Positions 33,522 through 42,512 are shown, counted from the stretch's first letter. The stretch: DNA of 64,000 nucleotides from Streptacidiphilus anmyonensis (GCF_000787855.1 NZ_BBPQ01000015.1:67794-131793), one strand, 5' to 3'. Translations and numbers: made by a program. The notes: a model not told the origin generated them from the letters alone.

Positions 33522-34544
33522 CTACGCGCTCTCGCGCACGACCAGCGTCGGTTGGAAGACCCTGGACTGCAAGGTCTGCTCCGGCGCGGCGATCTGCTCC
33601 AGCAGGAGCTCGGCCATCTGGGCCGCCATCGACTCGACCGGCTGCCGCACGGTCGTCAGGGGCGGGTCGCAGTTGGTGGCGGCGCTGCTGTCGTCGAAGC
33701 CGACGAGGGCCATGCGTTCGGGGATCGCGATCCCCGCGCGGTGCAGGACCGCGACCGCGCCCAGGGCCATCAGGTCGGAGGCGACGAAGACCGCGTCCGC
33801 GTCGGGCGCGGAGGCGAGGAGCTCGCGCATGGCGGTCGCCCCGCCCGCCTGGGTGAAGTCGCCCTCGACGCAACCCGCTTCGGTGAGGCCGTGGTGGGCG
33901 AGGCGCTCGTGGAACGCCGCGAGGCGTTCGCGGCCGGCCGGGGTGTCCAGGGGGCCGGACGCGGTCGCGATGCGGCGGCGTCCCAGCCCGACGAGGTGGT
34001 CGACGGCGAGGAAGACGCCGGCGCGCTGGTCCAGCTCCACGAAGCTGATCGGCAACGGCTCGCTCGGGCGGGCGAAGAGGACCGCCGGGACCTTGGCGTC
34101 GGCCAGGGCTGCCGGGAGCGGGTCGTCGGTGTGGGTGGAGACCAGCACGACGCCGTCGACGTGGCCCTGGCGCAGGAAGTTGACCAGCTGGCGCCGGGAG
34201 GGCTCGTCGTCGACGATCGCGAGCACCAGCTGCACACCGCGCGGGCGCACCGCCTGGGTGACGCCGCTGACGACGCGGCCGAAGAACGGGTCGGCGAAGA
34301 TCTGCCCGGCGCTCATGTCGGAGACGGCGAGCGCGATCGAGCCGGTCGTGCGGGTCACCAGGGAACGGGCGGCGAGGTTGGGGGTGTATCCGGTCGCGGC
34401 GACGGCCTTCTCCACCGCCGTGCGCAGCGCCGGCGCGACGGAGGCGTTGCCGTTGACCACCCGGGAGACCGTCGCACGCGACACACCGGCGACCTTCGCG
34501 ACGTCGACGAGTGTGACCACGTCCGGTGCGGGCTTCTTCGGCAT
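33522..34544 (-). CDS. LacI family transcriptional regulator
   Basis: A 340-residue LacI-type repressor. The DNA-binding part VTLVDVAKVAGVSRATVSRVVNGN (about 10-33) is followed by a hinge and a sugar-binding domain. The N-terminus is complete from the ATG at 34544. TATAAC on the minus strand (about 34556-34551) lies only six to seven bases before the ATG, so the message is probably leaderless. It is convergent with the GH64-GH3 operon, whose palindromes fit a LacI protein; the effector is likely a glucan or galactoside breakdown product. This assignment is inference. Confidence 0.92.
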   Translation of the reverse strand: MPKKPAPDVVTLVDVAKVAGVSRATVSRVVNGNASVAPALRTAVEKAVAATGYTPNLAARSLVTRTTGSIALAVSDMSAGQIFADPFFGRVVSGVTQAVRPRGVQLVLAIVDDEPSRRQLVNFLRQGHVDGVVLVSTHTDDPLPAALADAKVPAVLFARPSEPLPISFVELDQRAGVFLAVDHLVGLGRRRIATASGPLDTPAGRERLAAFHERLAHHGLTEAGCVEGDFTQAGGATAMRELLASAPDADAVFVASDLMALGAVAVLHRAGIAIPERMALVGFDDSSAATNCDPPLTTVRQPVESMAAQMAELLLEQIAAPEQTLQSRVFQPTLVVRESA

Positions 34545-34600
34545 GCATGAGTTATACACGCCGCCTCTGAGGGGCGGCGGCTCATTCCCGGGCGAGCGCC

Positions 34601-34646
34601 GGAGCGGCGCCGCCGGGAGGTCGTTCCCTCCCGACGGCGCCGCTCC
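34601..34646. terminator. terminator of the ricin-lectin gene
   Basis: GGAGCGGCGCCG (34601-34612) and CGGCGCCGCTCC (34635-34646) are exact inverted copies, with a second inner stem of CGGGAGG/CCTCCCG. The hairpin lies 12 bases after the stop of the minus-strand gene. Confidence 0.8.
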
Positions 34647-34657
34647 CTGCGGGAGGG

Positions 34658-37240
34658 TCAGCCGATCGTCCACTGCTGCAGGGCGGAGCCGGTGTCCGCC
34701 TGCTGGGTGACGAGCCCGCCGTCGGCCGTCGAGGCCGTGGTCAGCAGCAGCCCGGTATGGACGTTGGTGAGGGTGTACGCGCCCGAGGCCAGGCGCGTCG
34801 CCGTCCACTGCTGGTTGCTGTTGCCGGTGCAGGCCCACTGGATGACCGCGGTGCCGGCCGCGCTGTTGCCGCCGTCGTCGTCCATGCAGAGGCCCGAGTA
34901 GGCGTTCGCGACGGTGTAGGAGCCGCCGGACTGGCGGGTGAGGACCCAGCTCTGGTTCTGCCCGCCGTTGGTGGACCAGGTGTCCAGCTGCGTGCCCTGC
35001 GCGGTCGACCAGTTGGGGTCGTCCAGGGCCTCGCTGCCGAGCGTCAGCGTGTGCGTGCCGCTGAGGTCGCCGGTGGTGCCCGTCGCGGTGAAGGCGAGGG
35101 TCTGCGCGGAGACGGGGCGGGTGTCCCCGGCCGTCCCGGCGTTGGTCCAGCCGCGCTGCGGGGCGGTCGCCACGGCGGAGCTGCCGCCGGTGAGGCTGAG
35201 CGCGAGGTCGCTGTAGCGGTTGACCAGGCGGTAGCCGCCGGTGGGCGTGGAGGACCCGCTGCCCGCCGGGGACTGCACCATGGTCTGGACGGACCACTGC
35301 TGGCCGGTCGTCGGCCCGCCGTTGCCGGGCTTGCCGAGGGCCGCGGCCGCGTCCCAGGCCCGTCCCGCGTTCTTCGTCGAGTCCACGCCGAGCAGTTGGC
35401 CGCTGGACGCGTTGGCGACGGTGTAGAAGCCGTCACCGGTCGGCGTGAAGGTCCACTGCGCCGCGCTGCCGGACGGGGCGGTGGTGGTCGTCACGGCGTT
35501 GCCGCTCTGCGTCAGGTACTGCCCGTCGCCCGCGCCCACCTGGTACGAGCCGCCGGCGCCGACCGGCGAGGAGGGCAGACCCGCGGACGAGGTGGGCGCG
35601 ACGGTGAACTGGGTGTACTCGGAGTCGTTCGGGGTGCAGGAGTACTCGCAGTAGGAGCGGAAAGTGCGGCCGACGATCGCGCCCCCGGTCAGGCTGGCCG
35701 GGTCCAGGAACCAGCGGTACCAGGAGCTCTGGGCGGGACCGGCGGAGCCGATGTCGGTCCACTTCTCGGTGGCGAGGTCGTCGGTCACGTAGAAGTGCTG
35801 CGGCTGGTTGCTGCCGGCCTCGTTCTCGGGCGTGCCGATGTACTTGCCGAGGTAGGCGTCCCAGGCGATGTTCAGCACCGACAGCTGCGAGGTGACGGGA
35901 GTCGTCCCGGCGGCGATCTGGCTGCCGACGCTGCCCGCCGTGTTCGGCGAGTAGCCCTGGGCGGAGGGGATCCAGCCCGATCCGACCCCGTCGGACGGGA
36001 CGACGTCGCTCTCCGCGCCGCCGACGCCGGGCTGCGACCAGGAGCCGTCGTACCACTTGCTCCACGACGCCGAGCTCATCTTCTGGGAGATCGGCGCGCG
36101 GGCGACGTGCTCCTGGAAGCCGCCCCAGCCGCCGTTCTTGTCGACGAGCCGGGACATGTAGAAGACGTAGAAGTAGCCCGAGCGGTAGTCGACGAAGAGC
36201 CGCGGATCGCCGTCGCCGTAGTAGTACGTCGAGCCCGGGAAGGCCGCCGTGTCGCCGCGCTTGGTGCTGTACGGCGAGGTGATGGCGTGGCCCTGGATGG
36301 TCCAGGTGGCGCCCTGGTTCGTCGACGAGGCGAAGTCGATCGCGTCGTAGTGCAGGCCGTCGCCGAACGGCTGCGGGGTGAACTCGTTGTGCACCAGCCC
36401 GTACCAGGTGCCCGTGTCGGGATCGACCCAGACGCCCGCCAGGTCGCAGTAGTTGCGCTCGGCGTAACCGGACCCGGCCGGTGCGTTGGTGGCGTCGACG
36501 CCGGTCGGGCTGCTGTTGCAGAAGGCGGTGGTGTCCTTGTTGGTACCGGAGTTGCTGATCGACGCCGTCGACGCGGTGTCGAAGTTCGTTCCGGTGTAGA
36601 AGTCCCAGGACCGGCCGTCGGTCGCACCGTAGAGCGAGTGCGCGGACTGGTAGTAGAACTGCCCGTTCTTGTCCAGGTACGGGAACGCGGGGGTGTCGTC
36701 CCCGTTCCCGCCGGAGACGGAGCTGCCGGCGGAGAGCGTGTAGCCGGAGGCGGGCGCGCCGGCCGCCTGGAAGTCCTGGAGGGCCTGCGAGGGGTTGCAC
36801 GGCTCCAGCCCGACGGCCGCGCCGACCGCTGCCGAACTTCCCTGCACCTGGAGGCACTTGCCCGACTCGGCGCTGAGCACGGTGGTGTCGGGCTGGAAGG
36901 CGAAGTGCTGCTCGGGCGCGGCGCCCGAGCAGGCGGCGAGTTGCAGCGCCGCGCCGTTGGCACTCGAACCGCCTGCGACGGCAAGGCACGTGCCGAGGAC
37001 CCCGACGGTCCCGTCGGAGTTCCAGGTGAAGCTCTGCTCGGCGGCGCCGTCACAGCCGGCGAGCTGGACCGGACTGCCGTCGGCGGTGGCGGCGTTGACG
37101 TCGTCCAGACACTGGCCGCCGACGGTGATCGTGCCGCCGGACGCCGCATGCGCGGCCGCCACGGGGAGCAGCGGCAGGCCTGCGGCGACGACCGCGAACG
37201 CGGTCGCCGCCACCAGGCGCGGTCGGAGGGATCTGCTCAT
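34658..37240 (-). CDS. secreted ricin-lectin protein with central propeller-like domain
   Basis: An 860-residue secreted protein. Signal peptide 1-33 is followed by a ricin-type lectin (about 37-155; GQCLDDV, GTCLAVAG, GKCLQVQG), a central domain (about 165-545), an RicinB-like region (about 550-640), and a C-terminal ricin lectin (about 725-860; GLCMDDDG, QQWT repeats). The central part, with WVDPDTGTWYGLVHNEF, DPRLFVDYRSGYFYVFYMSR and LNIAWDAYLGKYIG, looks like a five-bladed beta-propeller of the GH43/sialidase kind. I cannot assign a GH family or point to catalytic residues with confidence. It probably binds and may cut a galactose-containing polysaccharide. Confidence 0.75.
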   Translation of the reverse strand: MSRSLRPRLVAATAFAVVAAGLPLLPVAAAHAASGGTITVGGQCLDDVNAATADGSPVQLAGCDGAAEQSFTWNSDGTVGVLGTCLAVAGGSSANGAALQLAACSGAAPEQHFAFQPDTTVLSAESGKCLQVQGSSAAVGAAVGLEPCNPSQALQDFQAAGAPASGYTLSAGSSVSGGNGDDTPAFPYLDKNGQFYYQSAHSLYGATDGRSWDFYTGTNFDTASTASISNSGTNKDTTAFCNSSPTGVDATNAPAGSGYAERNYCDLAGVWVDPDTGTWYGLVHNEFTPQPFGDGLHYDAIDFASSTNQGATWTIQGHAITSPYSTKRGDTAAFPGSTYYYGDGDPRLFVDYRSGYFYVFYMSRLVDKNGGWGGFQEHVARAPISQKMSSASWSKWYDGSWSQPGVGGAESDVVPSDGVGSGWIPSAQGYSPNTAGSVGSQIAAGTTPVTSQLSVLNIAWDAYLGKYIGTPENEAGSNQPQHFYVTDDLATEKWTDIGSAGPAQSSWYRWFLDPASLTGGAIVGRTFRSYCEYSCTPNDSEYTQFTVAPTSSAGLPSSPVGAGGSYQVGAGDGQYLTQSGNAVTTTTAPSGSAAQWTFTPTGDGFYTVANASSGQLLGVDSTKNAGRAWDAAAALGKPGNGGPTTGQQWSVQTMVQSPAGSGSSTPTGGYRLVNRYSDLALSLTGGSSAVATAPQRGWTNAGTAGDTRPVSAQTLAFTATGTTGDLSGTHTLTLGSEALDDPNWSTAQGTQLDTWSTNGGQNQSWVLTRQSGGSYTVANAYSGLCMDDDGGNSAAGTAVIQWACTGNSNQQWTATRLASGAYTLTNVHTGLLLTTASTADGGLVTQQADTGSALQQWTIG

Positions 37241-37277
37241 CAGGGTCCTTCCACGGGGGGGAGAGGAGCGAGAGGAA

Positions 37278-37300
37278 TAGTTCCGCTAGAATCCGAACTA
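37278..37300. promoter_or_regulatory. inverted repeat upstream of the ricin-lectin gene
   Basis: TAGTTC (37278-37283) and GAACTA (37295-37300) are exact inverted copies around an 11-base centre, 38 bases upstream of the gene start. This AT-rich patch in GC-rich DNA may hold the promoter and an operator. Confidence 0.4.
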
Positions 37301-37381
37301 ATCGAGTCCGCGTCAAGACCCCCGGCAGACCTGACCCGCGATCCACACCGGATGCGGATCAGGCCCGCCGCGACGCCCGGC

Positions 37382-38398
37382 TCAGCCGGCGCCCTGCTCA
37401 GCTCCCGTGCTCAGCTCGGCTCCCGCGTCCTGCCCGGCTTCCGCGTCCTGCTCCGCTTCCGGGCCCCGCTCCGCTTCCGCGTCGTTTTCGGCCAGGCGCG
37501 CCCAGGCCAGTTCCAGGGCCCGGTCCAGCGCCGCCTCGGCCGGGCACGGGACGTCCGGCTGGACGCCGGTGCCCTCCCAGTTGGTGCCCGAGACGGGGTT
37601 GACCGCGCGGGCGACGGGCACGGCGACCTCCAGGTGCGGGTGGACGGTCCACCCCTCGCGCGGGTGCGCGCCGCCACCGGTGGTCTCGCCCACGACCTGG
37701 GCCCGCCCGAGCTGCTGCAGGTCGTAGGCCAGCTCCTCGCCGCCGGAGAAGGTCCGTCCGCTGGTGAGCACGTAGACCGGCTTGCTCGCGCCGAAGCGGG
37801 CGCCCGGGACGTGGGGCGGGGTCCAGGACTGCTCGGCGAGTTCGCCCTGACGGGAGAGCATGGTGTTCAGGTGGGTGCGACCGTCCAGCAGGTAGCCGCA
37901 GACGAAGGCGACGGTGTCCGGGTCCCCGCCGGTGTTGCGGCGCAGGTCCAGGACCAGGGCGCGGGCCCGGGACACCAGCGTCAGCGCCGCGGCGAGCGGC
38001 TCGGCGGCCCAGTCCAGCGGGAACATCGCCGGGGCGATCTCCAGCAGCGCGACCCCGCCGTCCAGCAGCTCCACCCGGGGCACGCCGCCCAGCGAGGCGT
38101 CGAACTCGCGGCGCATCGCGGTCAGCGCGGCGGCGCCCTGCCCGGACGGCACCGGCTCGGCGTGGTACTTGAGCCGCAGATGCAGGTCACCGTTGACGGA
38201 CCGCAGGTCGGCGGTGACGGCGTCGGCCAACTCCTGTGCTGACTCGGTGGGGTAGGCCCCCTCCGCGCTCCGCCGCCGCAGCAGCGCGGCCAACTCCTGC
38301 GCTATCTCGGGAAAGACGTAGTTCTCGGCGACCAGCCGGGCGCTCGACTCGACGACGGCGACAGCGTCCAGGGCCGATGAAGACGTGGTGACGATCAT
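37382..38398 (-). CDS. S41 family peptidase
   Basis: A 338-residue protein with an IRBP-like S41 N-terminal helical domain (about 15-90) and the S41 tail-specific-protease core; the nucleophile is the Ser in SGRTFSGGEE and the region LVLDLRRNTGGDPDTV is diagnostic. No signal peptide or PDZ domain is seen, so it may be cytoplasmic. The last about 30 residues are an acidic Ala/Glu/Gly repeat encoded by low-complexity DNA. ATG at 38398 is used, as nothing better lies upstream. It lies between glycan genes but its link to them is unclear. Confidence 0.87.
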   Translation of the reverse strand: MIVTTSSSALDAVAVVESSARLVAENYVFPEIAQELAALLRRRSAEGAYPTESAQELADAVTADLRSVNGDLHLRLKYHAEPVPSGQGAAALTAMRREFDASLGGVPRVELLDGGVALLEIAPAMFPLDWAAEPLAAALTLVSRARALVLDLRRNTGGDPDTVAFVCGYLLDGRTHLNTMLSRQGELAEQSWTPPHVPGARFGASKPVYVLTSGRTFSGGEELAYDLQQLGRAQVVGETTGGGAHPREGWTVHPHLEVAVPVARAVNPVSGTNWEGTGVQPDVPCPAEAALDRALELAWARLAENDAEAERGPEAEQDAEAGQDAGAELSTGAEQGAG

Positions 38399-38499
38399 GG
38401 CGCCGAGTAGATCAGGGAGCTCGCGCAAGCGTCCAGGGAGTTCCGCCGGGCGCGGCGCGCCGGAGGCGCTCCATCAGCAGGGCCGGGCGGACGGGCCGG

Positions 38500-39462
38500 T
38501 CAGCGCCGCCCGGCGAGGTGGGCGTGCGGGCGGGACGGCGTGCCGCCGCGCACCCGGGCGGGACGCTGCTCGAGCGCGAGCAGTCCCGCGCCGACGCAGC
38601 CCGCGTCGCGACCCAGCCCGGCGGGGAGGATCTCCGGGGTCGTCTGGAAGCCGAGGCGCTTCTCCAGCGCCGACCGCAGCGGGTCGAAGCAGGCGCGCCC
38701 GACCTGGGCCGGGCCGCCGCCCACCACGATGCGGCGCGGGTCGAAGAGCGCGACGGCGGCGGCCAGGCCGTCGGCGAGGGCCGGCACGGTACGGTCCCAC
38801 AGCCACTCGGCGACGTCGTCGCCCGCCTGGGCCCGCCGCCACAGCTCCTCGGCGCCGACCTGCTCACCGGTCGCCCGGCTGTAGGCGCCGGCCAGCGCCG
38901 CGTCGGAGGCCACGGTCTCCAGGCAGCCGCGCTTGCCGCAGGCGCAGAGCCGTCCGCGGGGGCGGACCGTCAGGTGCCCGATCTCCCCCGCGGATCCGTG
39001 GCCGCCGATCAGGATGCGCCCGTCCAGCACCAGGGCCGCAGCGATGCCGGCCCCCATCTGCACGAACAGGAAGGACCGGCAGCCGCGGCCCGCGCCGAGG
39101 CGCGCCTCGGCCAGGGCGGCCGCGCGCACGTCGTGGCCCAGCACCACGGGGATGCCGAGCTCCTCGGCCGCCCACTGCCGGATCGGCACCTCGCGCCAGC
39201 CCAGGTTGGCGGCGAAGGTGCAGATCCCGGCCGCCTCGTCGATGACGCCCGGCACGGCGATGCCCGCCGCGACCGGACGGTGTTCCGCCGCCAGCTCCGC
39301 GGCGAGCTCGAGCAGGGTCTCCACGACGGCGTCGGGGCCGCGCTCGACGCCGGTGTCCGCGCTCGCCCGGTGCAGCACGGTGGCGTCGGGCGCGAGTACG
39401 GCGCCCCTGAGCCTGCCGCCGCCCGCGTCGAGCGCCAGAACGACTCCCTCGCCGGATCTCAT
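38500..39462 (-). CDS. ROK family sugar kinase
   Basis: A 320-residue ROK-fold kinase without a DNA-binding domain, so a kinase and not a repressor. The N-terminal phosphate motif LALDAGGGRLRGAV, the sugar-contact region ANLGWREVPI, the zinc motif CACGKRGCLE and the catalytic-type GHDVRAAALAEARLGAG are present; the usual DxGGT reads DAGGG. ROK kinases phosphorylate glucose or N-acetylsugars. It sits between glycosidase genes, so it probably phosphorylates released glucose or galactose. GGAGGAGG lies six bases before the ATG at 39462. A palindrome covers its predicted start of transcription. Confidence 0.88.
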   Translation of the reverse strand: MRSGEGVVLALDAGGGRLRGAVLAPDATVLHRASADTGVERGPDAVVETLLELAAELAAEHRPVAAGIAVPGVIDEAAGICTFAANLGWREVPIRQWAAEELGIPVVLGHDVRAAALAEARLGAGRGCRSFLFVQMGAGIAAALVLDGRILIGGHGSAGEIGHLTVRPRGRLCACGKRGCLETVASDAALAGAYSRATGEQVGAEELWRRAQAGDDVAEWLWDRTVPALADGLAAAVALFDPRRIVVGGGPAQVGRACFDPLRSALEKRLGFQTTPEILPAGLGRDAGCVGAGLLALEQRPARVRGGTPSRPHAHLAGRR

Positions 39463-39498
39463 CACGGCCCTCCTCCCCCGGTGGTGCCGGATGGTGCA

Positions 39499-39515
39499 AC
39501 AACGCTCGAAGTTGT
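39499..39515. promoter_or_regulatory. operator at the ROK kinase promoter
   Basis: ACAAC (39499-39503) and GTTGT (39511-39515) form an inverted repeat centred on GCTCGAA, about 8 bases past the AT-rich likely -10 box CATATA (39529-39523, minus strand). The placement fits a repressor site. Confidence 0.45.
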
Positions 39516-39574
39516 GTCCTTTATATGGAGGCGCTCAGGAGTGCGCAACGGGTCGTGCACCATCGACAGACGTC

Positions 39575-39603
39575 CGGTCCGACGCCGGACCGGCGTCGGA
39601 CCG
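39575..39603. terminator. terminator after the GH27 gene
   Basis: CGGTCCGACGCC (39575-39586) and GGCGTCGGACCG (39592-39603) form a perfect 12-pair stem with loop GGACC, 20 bases past the GH27 stop on the minus strand. Confidence 0.75.
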
Positions 39604-39623
39604 GCGTGGGACCGCCAGTCGGG

Positions 39624-41309
39624 CTACTGCGGCAGCGACCAGGTCTGGTTGAACTGGTTCTGGCCGCAGGGCCAGATGTCGACCTTGGTGCCGTTGGCGG
39701 AGCCGCCCCCGTAGACGTCCAGGCAGTCGCCGGAGCCCGGGTTCACCAGGTTGCCCGCCTGGTCGTAGCTCCACTGCTGCCCCGCCGAGCCGTTGCAGCC
39801 GCGCAGGTCCACGTAGGTTCCGGCGGTGGTCGCCGAGCCCGGGACGTCCAGGCACTTGCCGAGGGTGCGCACGGTGCCGTCCCCGGGCAGGGTCCACTGC
39901 TGGTTGGGGTTGCCGGTGCAGCCGTAGACGATGACCGGGTTCCCGTCGGCGGTGCCGGAGCCGGAGTCGTCGAGGCACTGGCCGGCGATGCCGCTCACCT
40001 GACCGCTCTGCACCGTCGCGCCGCAGCCCGCGCTCGGGGTGATCCGCAGCATCGCGGTCCCGTGCGCCGGGATGGAGGCGCTGATCGCCCCGCTCGTCGT
40101 GGACGTCGCGCCGGACCAGAGGTCCTTGACCCCGAAGGTGCAGCCGCTGCCGCCGGTGAAGCCGGCCGTCGCGGTCGTGGTGTTCGCGGTGACCGTCGCC
40201 CCGGAGCGGTTGAGGATCGCCACCGCGCGGTCGCCGTTCGCGAGCGGACGGGTCAGCACGTCGAGCGTCCCGTTCTGGGAGACGACATAACCGGGGTGGC
40301 CGAGGGAGTCCTGGTCGACGGCGATGACGTCGCTGTTGCCCAGGTCGGCGACGGAGGCCGCGCTGAGCTGGGTCACGTCGTCGCTGAGGATCATCGGCGC
40401 GCCCATCTCCGCCCAGAGCGAGAGCTGGCTGCGCGACTCGGCGGAGGTCAGGCCGCCGTCGCCGGCGATGACGAAGTCCGGGTCGTTCCAGTTGCCGGGG
40501 CTCTCGTAGCGGTGGATCGGGTTGTTGTAGCCGTAGTTGCCCAGCACGCTGCTCCACCGGCTGGTGTTGGGCTTGCTCGCGTCGTAGGTCGCGATGTCGG
40601 AGCCCTCACGCCAGAGCTGGCCGTACTGGCCGACCCAGCCGAGCACGGTGTTCCAGTCGGTGGTGCCCTGGAAGTAGGCGGGCGCGGACTCGGAGAAGAC
40701 GATCGGACGTCCGGTCGCCTTCAGCGCCTGGCCCATCTGCTGGTACGCGCTCTGGTAGGTCTGCTCGGAGCTCTGCCCGGCCACGGAGGGGACGTTGCAG
40801 CCGTCGAGCTTCAGGTAGTCCACGCCCCAGGAGGCGAACAGGTTCGCGTCCTGCTGCCAGTGGCCCCAACTGCCCGCGTAGCCACCGCAGGTGGAGGTTC
40901 CGGCGTCCTCGTAGATGCCGAACTTGAGGCCCATGGCGTGCAGCTGCTGTCCGACGTAGGCCATGCCGTCGGGGAAGCGGCCCGGGTCGGCCTGCAGGTT
41001 CCCGTTCGCGTCGCGGGTGGTCTGCATCCAGCAGTCGTCGGTGGTGACGGTGTTGTAGCCCTTGGCGGCGAGCCCGGTGGAGACCAGCGCGCGGGCGTTG
41101 GCCAGGATCGTCGACTCGGTGTAGCCGCACTGGAAGTGGGCCCAGTCGTTCCAGCCCATCGGCGGGGTGAGGGCGAGGGCGGAGCCGGACGTCGCGGTCG
41201 GCGAGGCCGCGGCCTGCGGGGCGGCGGCCAGACCCAGCGTTAACGCGGCGGCCGCGGCGGCCACGGTGGCGACCAGGCCGCGTGCGGTCTTCGTTCCGGA
41301 GCGGGGCAC
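39624..41309 (-). CDS. secreted GH27 alpha-galactosidase with ricin lectin
   Basis: A 561-residue secreted enzyme. A signal peptide of about 35 residues is followed by a GH27 (beta/alpha)8 barrel starting LALTPPMGWNDWAHF, with nucleophile D169 (YLKLDGCN) and acid/base D238 (REGSDIA). A C-terminal beta domain and a ricin-type lectin (about 435-561; three GKCLDV-like repeats) follow. It would release terminal alpha-galactose from galactomannan or raffinose-type sugars, with the lectin anchoring it to polymer. GTG at 41309, with GAAGGG six bases upstream, gives a proper signal peptide; longer frames upstream are less likely. Confidence 0.93.
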   Translation of the reverse strand: MPRSGTKTARGLVATVAAAAAALTLGLAAAPQAAASPTATSGSALALTPPMGWNDWAHFQCGYTESTILANARALVSTGLAAKGYNTVTTDDCWMQTTRDANGNLQADPGRFPDGMAYVGQQLHAMGLKFGIYEDAGTSTCGGYAGSWGHWQQDANLFASWGVDYLKLDGCNVPSVAGQSSEQTYQSAYQQMGQALKATGRPIVFSESAPAYFQGTTDWNTVLGWVGQYGQLWREGSDIATYDASKPNTSRWSSVLGNYGYNNPIHRYESPGNWNDPDFVIAGDGGLTSAESRSQLSLWAEMGAPMILSDDVTQLSAASVADLGNSDVIAVDQDSLGHPGYVVSQNGTLDVLTRPLANGDRAVAILNRSGATVTANTTTATAGFTGGSGCTFGVKDLWSGATSTTSGAISASIPAHGTAMLRITPSAGCGATVQSGQVSGIAGQCLDDSGSGTADGNPVIVYGCTGNPNQQWTLPGDGTVRTLGKCLDVPGSATTAGTYVDLRGCNGSAGQQWSYDQAGNLVNPGSGDCLDVYGGGSANGTKVDIWPCGQNQFNQTWSLPQ

Positions 41310-41624
41310 GGTTGTCCCTTCGGGAGAAGTGGATGACGCCGCGTCACGCGCGTGGGGGGCGCGCATGAGGGGAGGCGCACTCGCAGGGGTGCGGCGTCGG
41401 CTCAGATGCTAGGGAAGGACTGCGCGATTGAATAGACATCGGTGCGCAGTTCTGCACGATGGTTCGGCAATTGATCAGAACTGCGCAATGCTCGTGTCAG
41501 TGGGCACCCCGGCGTCGATTCGCACCTTTCGGCACTGGACACTCTTCCTGACGGATGTGGAATATCGGCTGCGGGGGGACGGTCCCCGGCGGCTGGAGAG
41601 GCGAACTGCGGAGGGCTTGGGCTC
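41310..41624. promoter_or_regulatory. GH27 upstream region with a 12-base inverted repeat
   Basis: This 315-base gene-free region lies between divergent genes. TGCGCAGTTCTG (41443-41454) and CAGAACTGCGCA (41476-41487) are exact inverted copies; a third half-site ACTGCGCGATTG lies at about 41419-41430. TAGCAT on the minus strand (41410-41405) may be the GH27 -10 box. The rest shows no gene. Confidence 0.6.
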
Positions 41625-42407
41625 GTGAACGACGCGATCTTGATGCGTGCCGACGGGGTGGCGCTGGATCTCGCCCACGAGGTGCGGCGGCGGGTCGGCG
41701 ATCTGGTGAGCGGGACGGACGCGCTGGTCGAGGCGCTGCGGGTGCGACTGAGCCGCACCCATGGCGAGGAGGCGGAACAGACGCTGTGTCAGGTGGACGC
41801 GGAGGTCGACGGACGCCGCGTGCGCGTCCAGCGCCTCGCCGCGGACGCCCGCCTGGCCGGCGACCGGCTGGTCGAGGGCCTGCGGCAGCGGATCGCCGAG
41901 GTCTCCCTCGAATGGCGTCCCCGCCCGTGGACCGAGCGCGCCGACGCGCCCGAGGAGCTGCCGGCGGCGACGCGGGAGGAGGCCCGTCCCGCCACCGCCG
42001 GCTGGGCGGAGCGCGCGGGCCGCGCGATGATGCCGGCCATCGCCCGCATCAAGGAGCCGCTGCTCGTCTGGTGCGCCCCCGAGGTCGCCGTCCGGACGCT
42101 GGACGCGATGGACTACCAGGCCCACCTGTTCACCGACCCGTCCACCGAGCAGGACTCCGTCGTCTACCGCGCGGGCCCCACCGGCTACCGCCTCGCCTCC
42201 ACCGCGCCGGAGAGCGCGCCGCGCTACAACCCCTCCCTGCTCACCCTCTGCCCGCGCCCCGCGCCGCGCCTGACGGACCACGAGGCGGTCGAGCGCTGCG
42301 AGCAGTCCGAGCTCTCCGCGCTCTTCTACGCCGACCCCGACTCCGGCCGCGGCCGCCTCCTCTACCGCCGCTTCGACGGCCGCTTCGGCCTCGTCCGAGG
42401 CGAGTGA
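41625..42407 (+). CDS. HPF/RaiA-type ribosome hibernation protein with two C-terminal domains
   Basis: A 260-residue protein. Residues about 5-100 resemble the S30AE ribosome-binding domain (dimer of beta-alpha elements, VRVQRLAADARLAGDRLVEGLRQR). Two copies of the C-terminal dimerisation domain follow: MDYQAHLFTDPSTEQDSVVYR (about 155-190) and SELSALFYADPDSGRGRLLYRRFDGRFGLVRG (about 225-260). Long HPF with one such domain makes 100S ribosome dimers in stationary phase; two tandem copies are seen in actinomycete paralogues. Start GTG at 41625. It is alone between a divergent glycosidase and a convergent histidine kinase. Confidence 0.8.
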   Translation: MNDAILMRADGVALDLAHEVRRRVGDLVSGTDALVEALRVRLSRTHGEEAEQTLCQVDAEVDGRRVRVQRLAADARLAGDRLVEGLRQRIAEVSLEWRPRPWTERADAPEELPAATREEARPATAGWAERAGRAMMPAIARIKEPLLVWCAPEVAVRTLDAMDYQAHLFTDPSTEQDSVVYRAGPTGYRLASTAPESAPRYNPSLLTLCPRPAPRLTDHEAVERCEQSELSALFYADPDSGRGRLLYRRFDGRFGLVRGE

Positions 42408-42413
42408 CCTCGC

Positions 42414-42512
42414 GGGGGCGCGGGGAACTGCGCGACAAGCCAGCCAAGGTGGCGCGTCGCCGAACGCGCGGGACCATCCGCACGGGGTGGCTGCTCGCGT
42501 CCCCCCGCCCCT
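42414..42512. repeat. dispersed inverted-repeat element, copy 2
   Basis: GGGGGCGCGGGGAACTGCGC and a following GACAAGCCA match copy 1 at 11118 except for G for A. An imperfect inverted partner, TGGCTG through CCCCGCCCCTG, ends near 42512. It lies between two convergent genes and may act as their terminator. Confidence 0.65.

Noticed and set aside
38500-39462. ROK protein as a transcriptional repressor
   Set aside because: It lacks the N-terminal winged helix of NagC/XylR-type ROK repressors and is the length of a kinase.
41310-41366. A longer GH27 start at 41366
   Set aside because: The extra residues (MRAPHARDAAS) are polar and would precede the signal peptide; the GTG at 41309 has a good ribosome binding site.
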